DNA from: Minisyncoccota bacterium
GTDB taxonomy: Bacteria > Patescibacteria > Microgenomatia > UBA1400 > PJMF01
Assembly (NCBI GenBank): GCA_012515515.1
Contig: JAAYYE010000010.1
Span: 19,811-83,810, forward strand
Direction: 5' to 3'
Length of the DNA stretch: 64,000 nucleotides
The number at the start of each line of letters is the position of its first letter. Position 1 is the first letter of the stretch. This document shows, one piece after another, positions 8,431 to 16,408 of the stretch. A program made the position numbers and the translations under genes. Under the pieces are notes generated by a model that made no database searches, was not told the origin of the DNA, and saw only the letters and a list, made by a program, of their open reading frames with translations.

Positions 8431-9501
8431 CTAAGCAATAGTAATTTGTTCGTTTAAATAAACATCCTGAACAGCTTGCAGCAAACGCACGCCCTCAGCC
8501 ATTGGTCGTTTAAAAGCTTTCCTGCCTAGTATTAATCCTGATCCACCCGCTCGCTTATTAATGACAGCGCTTCGAACCGCATCTTTTAAATCACTATTAA
8601 AATCACCATCAGCACTACTTTCACCACCAGAATTAAGCAAAGGAATTCTACCAGCATAACAATTGATTACTTGTAAACGAAGCATATCTATTGGATTTTC
8701 CGTGCTGAGAGACTCATACATTTCATCATTATATTTAGCAAATTTAAAATGACGAAAAGCGCCATCAATCGTGGGCATTTTTTGTTTAATAATATCAGCC
8801 CCAATTGTGACTCCTAAGCGATTGGCTTGAGCGGTAATATCAGCACTCGAATTATAATCATTATCTTTAGTTTCCCAGGCGCTGTTGCGTGGATAACACC
8901 ACAAGATAGTAGCCATACCCAAGCGATGAGCCTCATCAAAGGCTTGAGCTATTTCAACAATTTGGCGATTACTTTCGGCTGAACCAAAATAAATGGTGGC
9001 TCCGACAGCCACTGCTCCCAATTCATAGATTTGTTTAACTTTGGTAAAAATAACCTGATCCCATTTATTTGGATATGTTAAGAGCTCATTGTGATTGATT
9101 TTAACAATTAAGGGAATTTTATCTGCGTATTTTTTACTTATTAATGCTAAAGCACCAAGGCTAGAAGCGACTCCGCTACTACCTGCTTCAAGGGCTAATC
9201 TAACTATATTTTCAGGATCAAAATATAATGGATTTTTATAAAAAGAAAAGTTAGCACTATGCTCTATATCTTGATCAACTGGCAAAATTGATAAATAGCC
9301 GGTGTTGGCTAAACGACCATGAGCATATAATTTTTGTAAATTATCTAGCACCTTTTGATTACGATTTGATTGCGCAAAAACCTCTTGAACTTGGTTGGGA
9401 TTAACTTGATAAATCAAGTCTTTCGTTAAATTATTACAACGGTGAGCCAATAAATACTTGGCCTCTCCATCTAAAAGCTTAACAATATCTTCGTAAGTCA
9501 T
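8431..9501 (-). CDS. Class I fructose-bisphosphate aldolase, archaeal/DhnA type
   Basis: Cleaves or forms fructose-1,6-bisphosphate through a Schiff base. The DhnA/FbaB-family segment IGADIIKQKMP carries the probable Schiff-base lysine (about K239). Other conserved parts are VKINHN (about 133-138), GAVAVGATIYFGS (about 162-174) and a C-terminal phosphate-binding GLILGRKAFKRP. The SGGES segment near residue 290 is typical. Length (356) fits the bacterial representatives. It is probably the only aldolase needed for the lower glycolytic route that ends in pyruvate for PflB. It follows a membrane-protein gene by 6 nt and is likely cotranscribed with it. The related function ADH synthase (AroA') is less likely given the size. 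Confidence 0.88.
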   Translation of the reverse strand: MTYEDIVKLLDGEAKYLLAHRCNNLTKDLIYQVNPNQVQEVFAQSNRNQKVLDNLQKLYAHGRLANTGYLSILPVDQDIEHSANFSFYKNPLYFDPENIVRLALEAGSSGVASSLGALALISKKYADKIPLIVKINHNELLTYPNKWDQVIFTKVKQIYELGAVAVGATIYFGSAESNRQIVEIAQAFDEAHRLGMATILWCYPRNSAWETKDNDYNSSADITAQANRLGVTIGADIIKQKMPTIDGAFRHFKFAKYNDEMYESLSTENPIDMLRLQVINCYAGRIPLLNSGGESSADGDFNSDLKDAVRSAVINKRAGGSGLILGRKAFKRPMAEGVRLLQAVQDVYLNEQITIA

Positions 9502-9507
9502 GTGTGC

Positions 9508-10041
9508 TTATTTCTTGCTTTTTTTAGGTTTAGGTTTAGATTCAGAAACTTTAGGGTTTTTTGCAGCAACAAATTCAGCGCGAATTTCATAAAGAAAATA
9601 GAAAGTAATTACAGCAGAAATTAAGGAGCTCCATATACCTCCCCAACCCAAAACTAATAAAACAAGGCTGTGCGCTACAGATACAATACCGGTCCAAAAT
9701 AGCAAAAGCCAAGCCTCATATTCTTTATTTTTAATAAGTTTGTGGGACATCAAGTAAAGAGCACCAATTAAAATAGCAAAAGCAGCGTTGACATAATAAT
9801 AAGATCGCCCAATTCCTATCCATTCTGTAAGAAAACTGCGACGACTATAGGATAATAAATTTTCTACTCCAGAAAATACAGATGCTACGCCAAAAACTAA
9901 AACTAAAATGGGTAAGACTTTAACAATATTTTTTACCCAGTCTTTTGGAAGATGGGGCAAGTCTTTGAGAAGTGCTTCTCCTTTTTGAGCGATTTCTTTA
10001 ATTCGTTTGCTGTATAGAACAGAATTAAGTTTTTTCATCAT
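9508..10041 (-). CDS. Four-helix membrane protein of unknown function
   Basis: 177 residues with a basic, cytoplasmic-looking N-terminus, four predicted transmembrane helices (about 43-62, 84-98, 108-128, 132-152) and a lysine/proline-rich tail (KPKPKKSKK). I do not recognise the family. It sits directly upstream of the aldolase gene on the same strand. Confidence 0.75.
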   Translation of the reverse strand: MMKKLNSVLYSKRIKEIAQKGEALLKDLPHLPKDWVKNIVKVLPILVLVFGVASVFSGVENLLSYSRRSFLTEWIGIGRSYYYVNAAFAILIGALYLMSHKLIKNKEYEAWLLLFWTGIVSVAHSLVLLVLGWGGIWSSLISAVITFYFLYEIRAEFVAAKNPKVSESKPKPKKSKK

Positions 10042-10086
10042 AATAAATTATTCTAGCAAAAATTTTATTGTTTTAATAGTCAATCA

Positions 10087-10115
10087 TTGAAAAATTTGCT
10101 TTTTATTGTTAGACT
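10087..10115 (+). promoter_or_regulatory. Predicted promoter for the MacAB-like operon
   Basis: TTGAAA (10087-10092), a 17-nt spacer and TAGACT (10110-10115). It lies in the divergent gap upstream of the gene at 10185 and would give a 5' leader of about 60 nt. Prediction only. Confidence 0.4.
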
Positions 10116-10184
10116 AGACCACCTTTATAAACAAACTTTAGAAATTTAAATAAAAATAATAGCATTGGACAGAAGCCAACAACA

Positions 10185-11240
10185 ATGAAAAATATAAAAA
10201 ATAAAAACAAGTTTAAAACTTTTTTCACTGATAAAAGTAAAAGACGCAAATTATTCTTTGGCCTATTGATTATTATAGTAGTTATGGCCTTATTTTTTTG
10301 GAATCGAGCTAAAAAACAAGAAGTTGAATTTAGCGAGTATCAGCTCTCTCGACAAGATATTAGCCAAACCATGCTTTTATCAGGAAATCTTGATGCTAAA
10401 GAAAGAGTTAATTTGAATTTTGCGGGTGGCGGAAAGCTGGTTTATTTGGGAGCAAAAACAGGCGACTGGGTCAATAAATGGCAAACCATTGCCACTATTG
10501 ATACTCGAGATTTACAAAAAAATCTTGAGAAAAATCTTAATTATTACGAAAATACTCGATTAGACTGGGACGCTCAATTAAAAGAAGACGAAGGCGAAGT
10601 TTTAGATGACGATGAAAAACGAGCGCGAAAAAAAGAGCAAAATCTCATGGATAATACTGTTTTAGATGTGGAATTAACGAGCGTTGCTGTTGATGGTCGA
10701 GTGATGAGTGCTCCTTTCGCTGGAATTTTACTATCCTCACCGACGCCTGTGACAGGAGTGGTCTTATCTCCCAGCGACGTTTTTGAATTAATTAATCCCA
10801 AAACTTTGCTGATTAGAGCCGAGATTGATGAAATTGATCTGCCACTAATTTCCCTGGGTCAAACAGCTAAAATTATTTTTAATGCTTATGCAGAAGAAGA
10901 AATTGTCAGTCAAATCGATTACATTGCTTTTAAAAGTATGACTGGTAGCACTGGCACAGTTTTTCAACTAGAGTTACCTCTGGCTGGAATTGAAGATTTG
11001 AATAAGTATCGAATTGGCATGAATGTAGATGTCGAAATTGAGTTAGCCAAAAAAAGTGATGTCTTAGTAGTTCCCTTAGAAGCCATTTTTAGTCAAGAAG
11101 GTCAAACAATGGTTAAGGTCAAAAACCCAAATCAACTCACTCCCGAGGACAGAGTAATTAAACTAGGTTTAGAAAATGATGAAATGGCAGAAGTAGTTGA
11201 GGGTTTAGAAGAAGGCGAAATTATTCTTATTGAAAGTTAG
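10185..11240 (+). CDS. Efflux periplasmic-adaptor-like protein (MacA/HlyD family)
   Basis: Membrane-anchored adaptor working with the ABC ATPase and permease encoded next. One transmembrane helix (about 21-40) after a very basic N-terminus. The first half of a lipoyl/barrel-sandwich domain (NLNFAGGGKLVYLGAKTGDW) is followed by a short acidic-basic helical hairpin (about 110-155) and the second half (VDGRVMSAPFAGIL). A beta-barrel domain and a membrane-proximal domain (SDVLVVPLEAIF, then GLENDEMAEVVEGLEEGE) complete it. The helical hairpin is much shorter than in Gram-negative MacA, as expected where no outer-membrane TolC partner exists. Substrate unknown (peptide, lipid or drug). Confidence 0.85.
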   Translation: MKNIKNKNKFKTFFTDKSKRRKLFFGLLIIIVVMALFFWNRAKKQEVEFSEYQLSRQDISQTMLLSGNLDAKERVNLNFAGGGKLVYLGAKTGDWVNKWQTIATIDTRDLQKNLEKNLNYYENTRLDWDAQLKEDEGEVLDDDEKRARKKEQNLMDNTVLDVELTSVAVDGRVMSAPFAGILLSSPTPVTGVVLSPSDVFELINPKTLLIRAEIDEIDLPLISLGQTAKIIFNAYAEEEIVSQIDYIAFKSMTGSTGTVFQLELPLAGIEDLNKYRIGMNVDVEIELAKKSDVLVVPLEAIFSQEGQTMVKVKNPNQLTPEDRVIKLGLENDEMAEVVEGLEEGEIILIES

Positions 11241-11248
11241 ATTTGCTT

Positions 11249-11971
11249 ATGGCTAAAACTAAAAAGAGTCTCACAGCCATTTTGGAGTTGAAAGAAGTTT
11301 CTAAAATTTATACTTTAGGTGAGCAACAAATCCCAGCTTTAAACAAATTATCCTTAAGTATTTGTGAGGGAGATTTTGTGGTAATTATGGGGGCATCTGG
11401 ATCTGGCAAATCAACTCTATTGCAAGTAGCTAGCATGCTATCTCAAGCCACGCATGGAGAAATTTTTCTAAAAGGCAAAAACGTGACTGAATATGATGAG
11501 GTAGATCGAGCTCATTTGCGTAATAAAGAAATTGGGTTTATTTTTCAGCAATTTAACCTACTAGCCAAAACCCCAGCTCTTGAACAAGTTGAGTTGCCTC
11601 TGGTTTATGCTAAAGTTTCTGAAGAAGAAAGAAAAGAAAGAGCGACAGTCATGCTCAAAAAACTAGGTTTAGGCAATCGCTTATCAAATAAGCCAGGAGA
11701 ATTATCTGGTGGACAACAACAACGAGTGGCAATTGCTCGAGCTTTAGTCAATAATCCGAGTATTATTTTTGCTGATGAACCAACCGGTAATCTTGATTCA
11801 AAATCTGGAGATGAAATAAAAAAAATCTTAATTCAACTTAATCAGGAAGGCAAAACTATTATTTTGGTTACTCATGATCAAAGTGTAGCAAAAATTGCCA
11901 GTCGTGAAATTATTATTAAAGATGGTCAGATAGTTAAAGATCGTCGAACTGATGGTAAAAAATGCTATTAA
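11249..11971 (+). CDS. ABC transporter ATP-binding protein (MacB/LolD type)
   Basis: Cytoplasmic ATPase. Walker A GASGSGKST, Q-loop FQQFNLL, signature LSGGQQQRVAIARAL, Walker B IIFADEPTGNLDS and the H-loop VTHDQ are all intact. I chose ATG 11249 (MAKTKK); a TTG two codons upstream (11243) is possible. It ends 10 nt inside the permease gene, so the two are translationally coupled. Confidence 0.94.
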   Translation: MAKTKKSLTAILELKEVSKIYTLGEQQIPALNKLSLSICEGDFVVIMGASGSGKSTLLQVASMLSQATHGEIFLKGKNVTEYDEVDRAHLRNKEIGFIFQQFNLLAKTPALEQVELPLVYAKVSEEERKERATVMLKKLGLGNRLSNKPGELSGGQQQRVAIARALVNNPSIIFADEPTGNLDSKSGDEIKKILIQLNQEGKTIILVTHDQSVAKIASREIIIKDGQIVKDRRTDGKKCY

Positions 11972-13170
11972 ATACTTTTAAAGTTGCCACTAAGGCTCTA
12001 TTAGTCAATAAGGGTCGAACTTTTTTAACAACTCTAGGCATTATTATTGGAGTTTTTTCAGTGGTGATGTTGACCGGTTTGGGCAATGGTTTACAAGCTT
12101 ATGTTTCCGAACAGTTTGAGAGCTTGGGCTCTAACACAGTTTTTGTATCAATGGGTCAAATGCTTGATAGAGAGGGCGGTGTCGGTCAAGGAACCATGGA
12201 TCGTTTTCTCTCAGAAAAAAAATTTACACTACGGGATATTGAGCGAGTCAAAAGACTTAGGGAATATGTAAAGGACGTTGCTTATAATTCTTCGGGAATT
12301 GATGAAGCTAAATTTCTAAATAATACGATGAGAGTCACTATTTTAGGCACTTTGGCGAATTATCCAGAAGTGATTACCGTCAAGATAGCTAGTGGGCGAT
12401 ATTTTAATGAAAGTGAAGAAAGATCTGGAGATAGGGTAGTGGTTTTAGGTCATGGGGTAGCTGAAGAATTATTTGATCGTGTTGATCCAGTTTCTCGAAA
12501 ATTACGCATTGGCAATCAAGTATTTACTGTGGTGGGAGTGGCAGCCGAACAAGGTCAAAGTTTTTCTGGAGCTGGTTTCGACAACCGTGTGTATGCTCCT
12601 CATTCATTAGTTAGTCGAATTTATGAAGGTGGAGATTTAACTGAATTTGCAGTAAAAATTAAAGATCCAAGTTTGATTCCACAAGCAATTAAAGCAATTG
12701 AAAAAGAATTAGAAAAAAGTTTGGACGAAGATGACTTTAGCGTTTTTGATCAATCTCAGTTATTAGACACAATTAATAATATTTTGTCCATGTTAACTGT
12801 GGCATTGGGCGGTATTGCCGCCATTTCCTTGTTGGTCGGTGGGATTGGCATCATGAATATTATGTTGGTGTCAGTTTCAGAACGCACTAGAGAAATTGGC
12901 TTGCGTAAGGCTTTAGGAGCGACGCCTAAGCAAATTTTAGTACAATTTTTAATTGAAGCATCAATACTTTCTATTTTTGGGGGTTTGATGGGCTTGGCTT
13001 TAGCTGGGCTTGGTACTTGGGCTATCCAATCAATTTTTCCAGCTAAAATTACCTTAACAGCGGTCCTCTTAGCTCTTGGAGTATCAACAGCCGTTGGCTT
13101 AATTTTTGGCGTAGCGCCAGCTAAACGAGCGGCTAATCTTTCGCCAATTGAAGCCTTGAGATACGAATAG
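11962..13170 (+). CDS. ABC transporter permease (MacB/FtsX type)
   Basis: Four-helix permease with a large extracytoplasmic domain (MacB_PCD) between the first helix (about 20-40) and the C-terminal three-helix FtsX domain (about 275-395). Characteristic segments: FLTTLGIIIGVFSVVML, then SVSERTREIGLRKALGAT (coupling region) and GVAPAKRAANLSPIEALRYE at the end. With the adaptor and ATPase upstream it forms a complete MacAB-like tripartite machine, probably mechanotransmission-driven export or lipoprotein/peptide handling at a single membrane. Confidence 0.93.
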   Translation: MLLNTFKVATKALLVNKGRTFLTTLGIIIGVFSVVMLTGLGNGLQAYVSEQFESLGSNTVFVSMGQMLDREGGVGQGTMDRFLSEKKFTLRDIERVKRLREYVKDVAYNSSGIDEAKFLNNTMRVTILGTLANYPEVITVKIASGRYFNESEERSGDRVVVLGHGVAEELFDRVDPVSRKLRIGNQVFTVVGVAAEQGQSFSGAGFDNRVYAPHSLVSRIYEGGDLTEFAVKIKDPSLIPQAIKAIEKELEKSLDEDDFSVFDQSQLLDTINNILSMLTVALGGIAAISLLVGGIGIMNIMLVSVSERTREIGLRKALGATPKQILVQFLIEASILSIFGGLMGLALAGLGTWAIQSIFPAKITLTAVLLALGVSTAVGLIFGVAPAKRAANLSPIEALRYE

Positions 13171-13250
13171 AATTTTACTGAGAAAAATTTACTAGTTTTG
13201 TTTCCAATTAAAAGAATTTGTTGAGAAATTTAATAATAAAAAGTGACTTT

Positions 13251-13541
13251 TTAATTTTCTTTATCAATTTTACGAACCCAAAGCTTTTTAAAATACACTT
13301 TTAGTTTTTGATATAACAACGCTGAAATCACAATTGGAATTAAAAAAGGTCTGGGAAAGAGAAAGTACATAAAAAACATTAACTCGAAAATATTATTGGG
13401 CAAAGGAATTGCTGTTCCAGATGTTGATGGTTGCGGAGGAAGCACTTTCATCAAATGTAGCAGGTTGACTATTAATAGTGGCAGGAGAAAAGCTATTCCA
13501 ACTGATGAAATAATTGCAAGAAGCAATGGTTTGCGGCGCAT
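13251..13541 (-). CDS. Small two-helix membrane protein, unknown
   Basis: 96 residues with hydrophobic helices at about 7-32 and 52-78 and a basic C-terminal tail. No family recognised. It is isolated, converges with the MacB-like gene and is followed by no obvious terminator. The clear membrane topology and RRK start support a real gene, but it could also be non-functional. Confidence 0.5.
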   Translation of the reverse strand: MRRKPLLLAIISSVGIAFLLPLLIVNLLHLMKVLPPQPSTSGTAIPLPNNIFELMFFMYFLFPRPFLIPIVISALLYQKLKVYFKKLWVRKIDKEN

Positions 13542-13769
13542 TAATTACTTATACAATGCTTAAAACATTTTGTGAACTGGAAAGTTGGTAGAGGAAGAAG
13601 TAGTGGATGATTAATTTCTCAATTATTTACAGATGAATTGAATTGCTTAGTAATTACTCCAAATCTAATATTGGCCAAAGACATCATAAAAAAGTTGATC
13701 AATTTTTACTTAATTAAAAATTTAAGAGAAAGTCATGAACAAACAAAGTGAAAAATTATTAAGAAATGA

Positions 13770-13775
13770 TAGAAT
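13770..13775 (+). promoter_or_regulatory. Candidate -10 box of the gene at 13782
   Basis: TAGAAT ends 6 nt before the ATG, with a second overlapping TATAAT (13775-13780). No Shine-Dalgarno is visible, consistent with a leaderless mRNA; no good -35. Confidence 0.3.
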
Positions 13776-13781
13776 ATAATT

Positions 13782-14204
13782 ATGCAAAAACAAATTTCAA
13801 TAAATCAGGCTATTGAACATTTTAGTATTCTCAAAAAACTACCTATAAGTAGGGCTTGGAGAGGTTATGGATCTTCTATCTTCTTTGAATTTGGTAAAAT
13901 TGATGATAAAGGAGCAGGTGATTACACTCTAGCTGTTTCAAATAACTGGTGGCTAAAAAGTAGTGCTTTATCCTTAGATGCTGGGAGCAGTTTTAGTGAG
14001 ATTGATAATTTTCTTCAAAAATTAATGAGTATGTCTTTGCAAGATGTATCTGTTGTAGACGATAAACTACTATTTACTTTTGATAATTGTGAACTAAAAA
14101 TTATTTTGAATAGTATGGAAAATAATGGATGGTCATTAAACAAAATTGAAGAAGCTTTTTTGACCACGTCTGGTGGAAGTTTTATTTTAGAAAAAGAGGA
14201 CTAA
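13782..14204 (+). CDS. Hypothetical protein, 140 residues
   Basis: Soluble protein with no recognisable family. It has a helical N-terminus (INQAIEHFSILKKLP), alternating beta-like segments rich in serine and tryptophan, and an acidic C-terminus. The general pattern resembles immunity-type or SMI1-like small proteins, but I cannot support an assignment. The stop codon lies within the stem of a strong bidirectional terminator, which supports the annotated end. Confidence 0.7.
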   Translation: MQKQISINQAIEHFSILKKLPISRAWRGYGSSIFFEFGKIDDKGAGDYTLAVSNNWWLKSSALSLDAGSSFSEIDNFLQKLMSMSLQDVSVVDDKLLFTFDNCELKIILNSMENNGWSLNKIEEAFLTTSGGSFILEKED

Positions 14205-14335
14205 TTTCTTAGTCCTCTACTTTTTTGCTTGCCGACAGGAATTTCTCCCTAACGGATGCGTAATACTACTTCGCTGGCAGCGGACTTCAGCTCTTCATAG
14301 GACATGTAGTCTTTATATACACCTAAGTCTTTTTG
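14190..14335 (-). ncRNA. Candidate structured small RNA (unknown class)
   Basis: This is gene-free on both strands but is visibly more GC-rich than its surroundings between about 14225 and 14320. Read on the - strand it can form several helices. One is an imperfect hairpin closed by a GAAA tetraloop (14232-14255; inner stem AGGGA/UUCCU, outer CCG/CGG). Another is CGCU/AGCG (14272-14282). A longer-range helix pairs ACUAC (14306-14310) with GUAGU (14265-14269). The 3' end would be the bidirectional terminator at 14191-14218. A possible -10 (TACAAT, - strand, 14343-14338) would start the RNA near 14331. It also contains an 18-codon ORF (14305 down to 14249) that could be chance. It matches none of tmRNA, SRP RNA, RNase P RNA or 6S RNA as I know them. 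Confidence 0.4.
14191..14226. terminator. Bidirectional intrinsic terminator
   Basis: Perfect 10-bp inverted repeat, AGAGGACTAA (14195-14204), loop TTTC, TTAGTCCTCT (14209-14218). It is followed by TTTTTT on the + strand (14221-14226) and has TTTTT on the - strand (14195-14191). It ends the + strand gene at 13782-14204 and, on the other strand, a candidate small RNA. Confidence 0.85.
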
Positions 14336-14379
14336 TTATTGTAAAATAAATTATTCAAATTTTTTTATCTACAATAACA
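14334..14379. repeat. 10-bp perfect inverted repeat in intergenic region
   Basis: TGTTATTGTA (14334-14343) and TACAATAACA (14370-14379) are perfect reverse complements separated by 26 AT-rich bases. They bracket the possible promoter of the candidate - strand RNA and might be an operator or a weak cruciform. The rest of 14380-14607 shows no gene that I can support. Confidence 0.5.
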
Positions 14380-14607
14380 CTATGCACAAAGGTTTCTTGT
14401 CAATTTAAGATACGCTCCCCCCTCAACGCTTGCTTTGTTGTAAATAAACACTAGTGTGGTAAGTCTAACAGTGGATGCGTGCATGGACACCCCTAGTCAA
14501 GTAGGGGGAGGGGATAAAGTATGTCAAAAAAAGCCGATATAGAGCGTGTGAGAAGACAGTTTTATTCAAGCAAATTAAGGTTTTTAAAGCCTCAAATGGA
14601 CAAAATG

Positions 14608-14679
14608 TGACCCTATGGGGAATCGAACCCCAGTTGCCGGGATGAGAACCCGATGTCCTAACCGCTAGACGATAGGGCC
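14608..14679 (-). tRNA. tRNA-Glu (anticodon CTC)
   Basis: The 72-nt cloverleaf reads GGCCCTA at the 5' end, paired with TAGGGTC before the discriminator A. The D-arm is present (CTAGCGGTTAGGA). The anticodon stem is TCGGG/CCCGG with loop TTCTCAT, giving anticodon CTC. The T-arm carries GGTTCGATTCC. The CCA end is not encoded (CATTT follows), so it must be added by the CCA-adding enzyme found at 26634-28250. Confidence 0.93.
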
Positions 14680-14753
14680 TAGTTACCTCTGGATTATACA
14701 AATTTTTTAAGCCTTTGTAAATGTGAGCAAGTTTGTCATTTTCTATTTAGATA

Positions 14754-15749
14754 ATGCATTTAATGCGTCGTTTAATATTTTTCTTACTACTAATTATTTT
14801 TTATCTGCTTTTTCCCAATATTATTGATGCGCACGAATTACAATTCACAATTCCTGACAACATTATTCAGCTTAAATTACCTGGGGACTATCAAATTAAG
14901 CAGCAGCTACAAGTTTCCGAAAAAAATGAAGAGAACAGACGCAATGAGCAAAGTAATGAAGCACAAGACAATTTTTATTTAATAAGGGAAGATCAGTCTT
15001 ATTTACTCAAGGAATATTTTGATCCTAACTTAATCATTGAAATAGATAAGTTTTATTCACTAGAGCTAGCCAAAGATTTTTCACCTGCCATCAGCTTTGA
15101 ATATTTTGTTGACAGTGCTGAAGACTTATCTGCCTTTGATGAGCCAGTTTTTTACATCAGCATTGAGGGAGAATCTAAGCAAGAATTAATTTTTGCCAAA
15201 ACTATAAAACAAAGCGATGGTCAGTGGCAAAAAGTTATTTTAGATTTAAGAGTCTATGATTTATTTGATAAACATTTGCATTTTTACGCGGGAAATTTAG
15301 GAGACCAAAACAAGCCAAGTTCTGTTTATATAAAAAATCTTAGTTCACAACTGATTGTGTGGCAGGCTGGCGATCAATTGTTACTAGACAATCAACTTAT
15401 TCAAAATCCAGAAGAATACATTGAACAAGGAAAGATCAGGATTGCGGAAAATGATTGGCCAATTTATCAATTTATTTCGCAGAAAATTACTAAGCCGATT
15501 GTTATCGAGGAAGTTGATGGTAGTTTTACTTTTATATTTTCAGCAATTAGTGAAAATATATTTAAGAATCATCGTTGGTTTTTAACTTGCGGTCAAGAAA
15601 AGAGCGAACAATTAATCCAAAAAAACCATTTCCTTTTTCCTCAAATGACTATTACAGATTTTTGGCCCAATTTTGGCGAAGAAATTATCATTAATGTTCA
15701 AGATTTAAGCTGTGTAAATTCAAGTAGTGCTTATTTGGAGGTGATTTGA
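14754..15749 (+). CDS. Secreted or membrane-anchored protein of unknown function
   Basis: First gene of a three-gene secretory operon. The N-terminal signal sequence (RRLIFFLLLIIFYLLFP, cleavage plausible near DAHELQ) is followed by about 300 extracytoplasmic residues. These include a jelly-roll-like central part (SFEYFVDSAEDLSAF, then QWQKVILDLRVYDLF, then HFYAGNLG) that reads like a carbohydrate-binding-module fold. That fold suggestion is inference. A second ATG at 14763 (MRRLIF) is an equally good start. It ends by overlapping the next start by one base, with a strong GGAGGTGA ribosome site inside its last codons. Confidence 0.85.
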   Translation: MHLMRRLIFFLLLIIFYLLFPNIIDAHELQFTIPDNIIQLKLPGDYQIKQQLQVSEKNEENRRNEQSNEAQDNFYLIREDQSYLLKEYFDPNLIIEIDKFYSLELAKDFSPAISFEYFVDSAEDLSAFDEPVFYISIEGESKQELIFAKTIKQSDGQWQKVILDLRVYDLFDKHLHFYAGNLGDQNKPSSVYIKNLSSQLIVWQAGDQLLLDNQLIQNPEEYIEQGKIRIAENDWPIYQFISQKITKPIVIEEVDGSFTFIFSAISENIFKNHRWFLTCGQEKSEQLIQKNHFLFPQMTITDFWPNFGEEIIINVQDLSCVNSSSAYLEVI

Positions 15750-16408
15750 TGCCCAGTGGTCATCAAATAATTATCAATTGCGGATTAAATGCTACTGATC
15801 AGTGTCAATTAGCTGAAGAGTCTTTGCCTGGAATTAATATTAAAACCCAGCGAACACCTGCCCAATACAACTATTATTTATTAATTCATAATTACTTAAA
15901 AGATAGCTGTCAGCTGAGTTTGGAAGCCAGCCCCGAGCAAGAAGTTGGGGAAAAACCTTGGTCCAAAATATTTGTCAAAATATTTCAGCAAAACCAACTC
16001 TTATTTGATGGCAATTTACAAGTATTTTTTCAAGAAAAAATTGATCTTTTAACCCTTGCTAGTGATAGTTTTAAGCTTTATCGATTGGAATTTTATTTAG
16101 CAGAAGCCAGAGAAGAATTTCAAACAAACTTTTTATTAAATTTTAAGCTTAATTGTCAACAGGCAGCAACTGCTCAGCCTCAAAATCAAGAAGTTTTAGG
16201 CCTTCAAAGTGAAGAAGGAGTGCCACAAGCCCTTCCAGCACAAGCCGCTGTTGCACCAGTGGCGCCAGAACCCAAGACATTTGTAATTATTTGCTTAATT
16301 ATCTTCATCTTTTTTTTAATATTAATATTTTTTATTTATCGATCAATATTTCCTAAATCAAAGCAAAAGGAAAAAGTATTAATTAGCTCAAAGAAAGGTA
16401 ATCTATGA
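15749..16408 (+). CDS. Extracytoplasmic protein with C-terminal membrane anchor, unknown
   Basis: ATG at 15749 is preceded by GGAGGTGA (15737-15744) at ideal spacing, so it is preferred over TTG 15746. There is no signal peptide at the N-terminus, but a single transmembrane helix near the C-terminus (about 175-200, FVIICLIIFIFFLILIFF) is followed by a basic tail. A proline/alanine/glutamine-rich linker (QALPAQAAVAPVAPEPK) precedes it. Several cysteines (about C11, C19, C53, C133) could form disulfides. The sequence looks like the continuation of the preceding secreted protein (similar composition), and a split of an ancestral longer gene is possible. Overlaps the next gene by 4 nt (ATGA). Confidence 0.78.
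   Translation: MPSGHQIIINCGLNATDQCQLAEESLPGINIKTQRTPAQYNYYLLIHNYLKDSCQLSLEASPEQEVGEKPWSKIFVKIFQQNQLLFDGNLQVFFQEKIDLLTLASDSFKLYRLEFYLAEAREEFQTNFLLNFKLNCQQAATAQPQNQEVLGLQSEEGVPQALPAQAAVAPVAPEPKTFVIICLIIFIFFLILIFFIYRSIFPKSKQKEKVLISSKKGNL

Noticed and set aside
13196..13250. AAAAAGTGACTTTTT as an intrinsic terminator for the MacB-like gene
   Set aside because: The stem is short and contains only one GC pair, so it is too weak to call.
14249..14305. An 18-codon ORF on the - strand, considered as a tmRNA tag peptide
   Set aside because: It begins with ATG, ends in RIR and not in a hydrophobic ALAA-type tail, and no tRNA-like domain flanks it, so it is not tmRNA; left as part of the candidate ncRNA.
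14219..14335. The GC-rich island as SRP RNA or RNase P RNA
   Set aside because: It lacks the GGUCCGGAAGGAAGCAGCC core of SRP RNA and the GAGGAAAGUCC region of RNase P RNA, and is too short for the latter.
14465..14701. A 78-codon open frame on the - strand
   Set aside because: It reads straight through tRNA-Glu (the peptide RTSGSHPGNWGSIPHR is a typical translation of a tRNA) and has no family features.
15746..16408. Possible frameshift joining the genes at 14754 and 15749
   Set aside because: The second gene has its own ideal ribosome site and ATG overlapping the first stop, which indicates coupling and not a sequencing break, though an ancestral split cannot be excluded.
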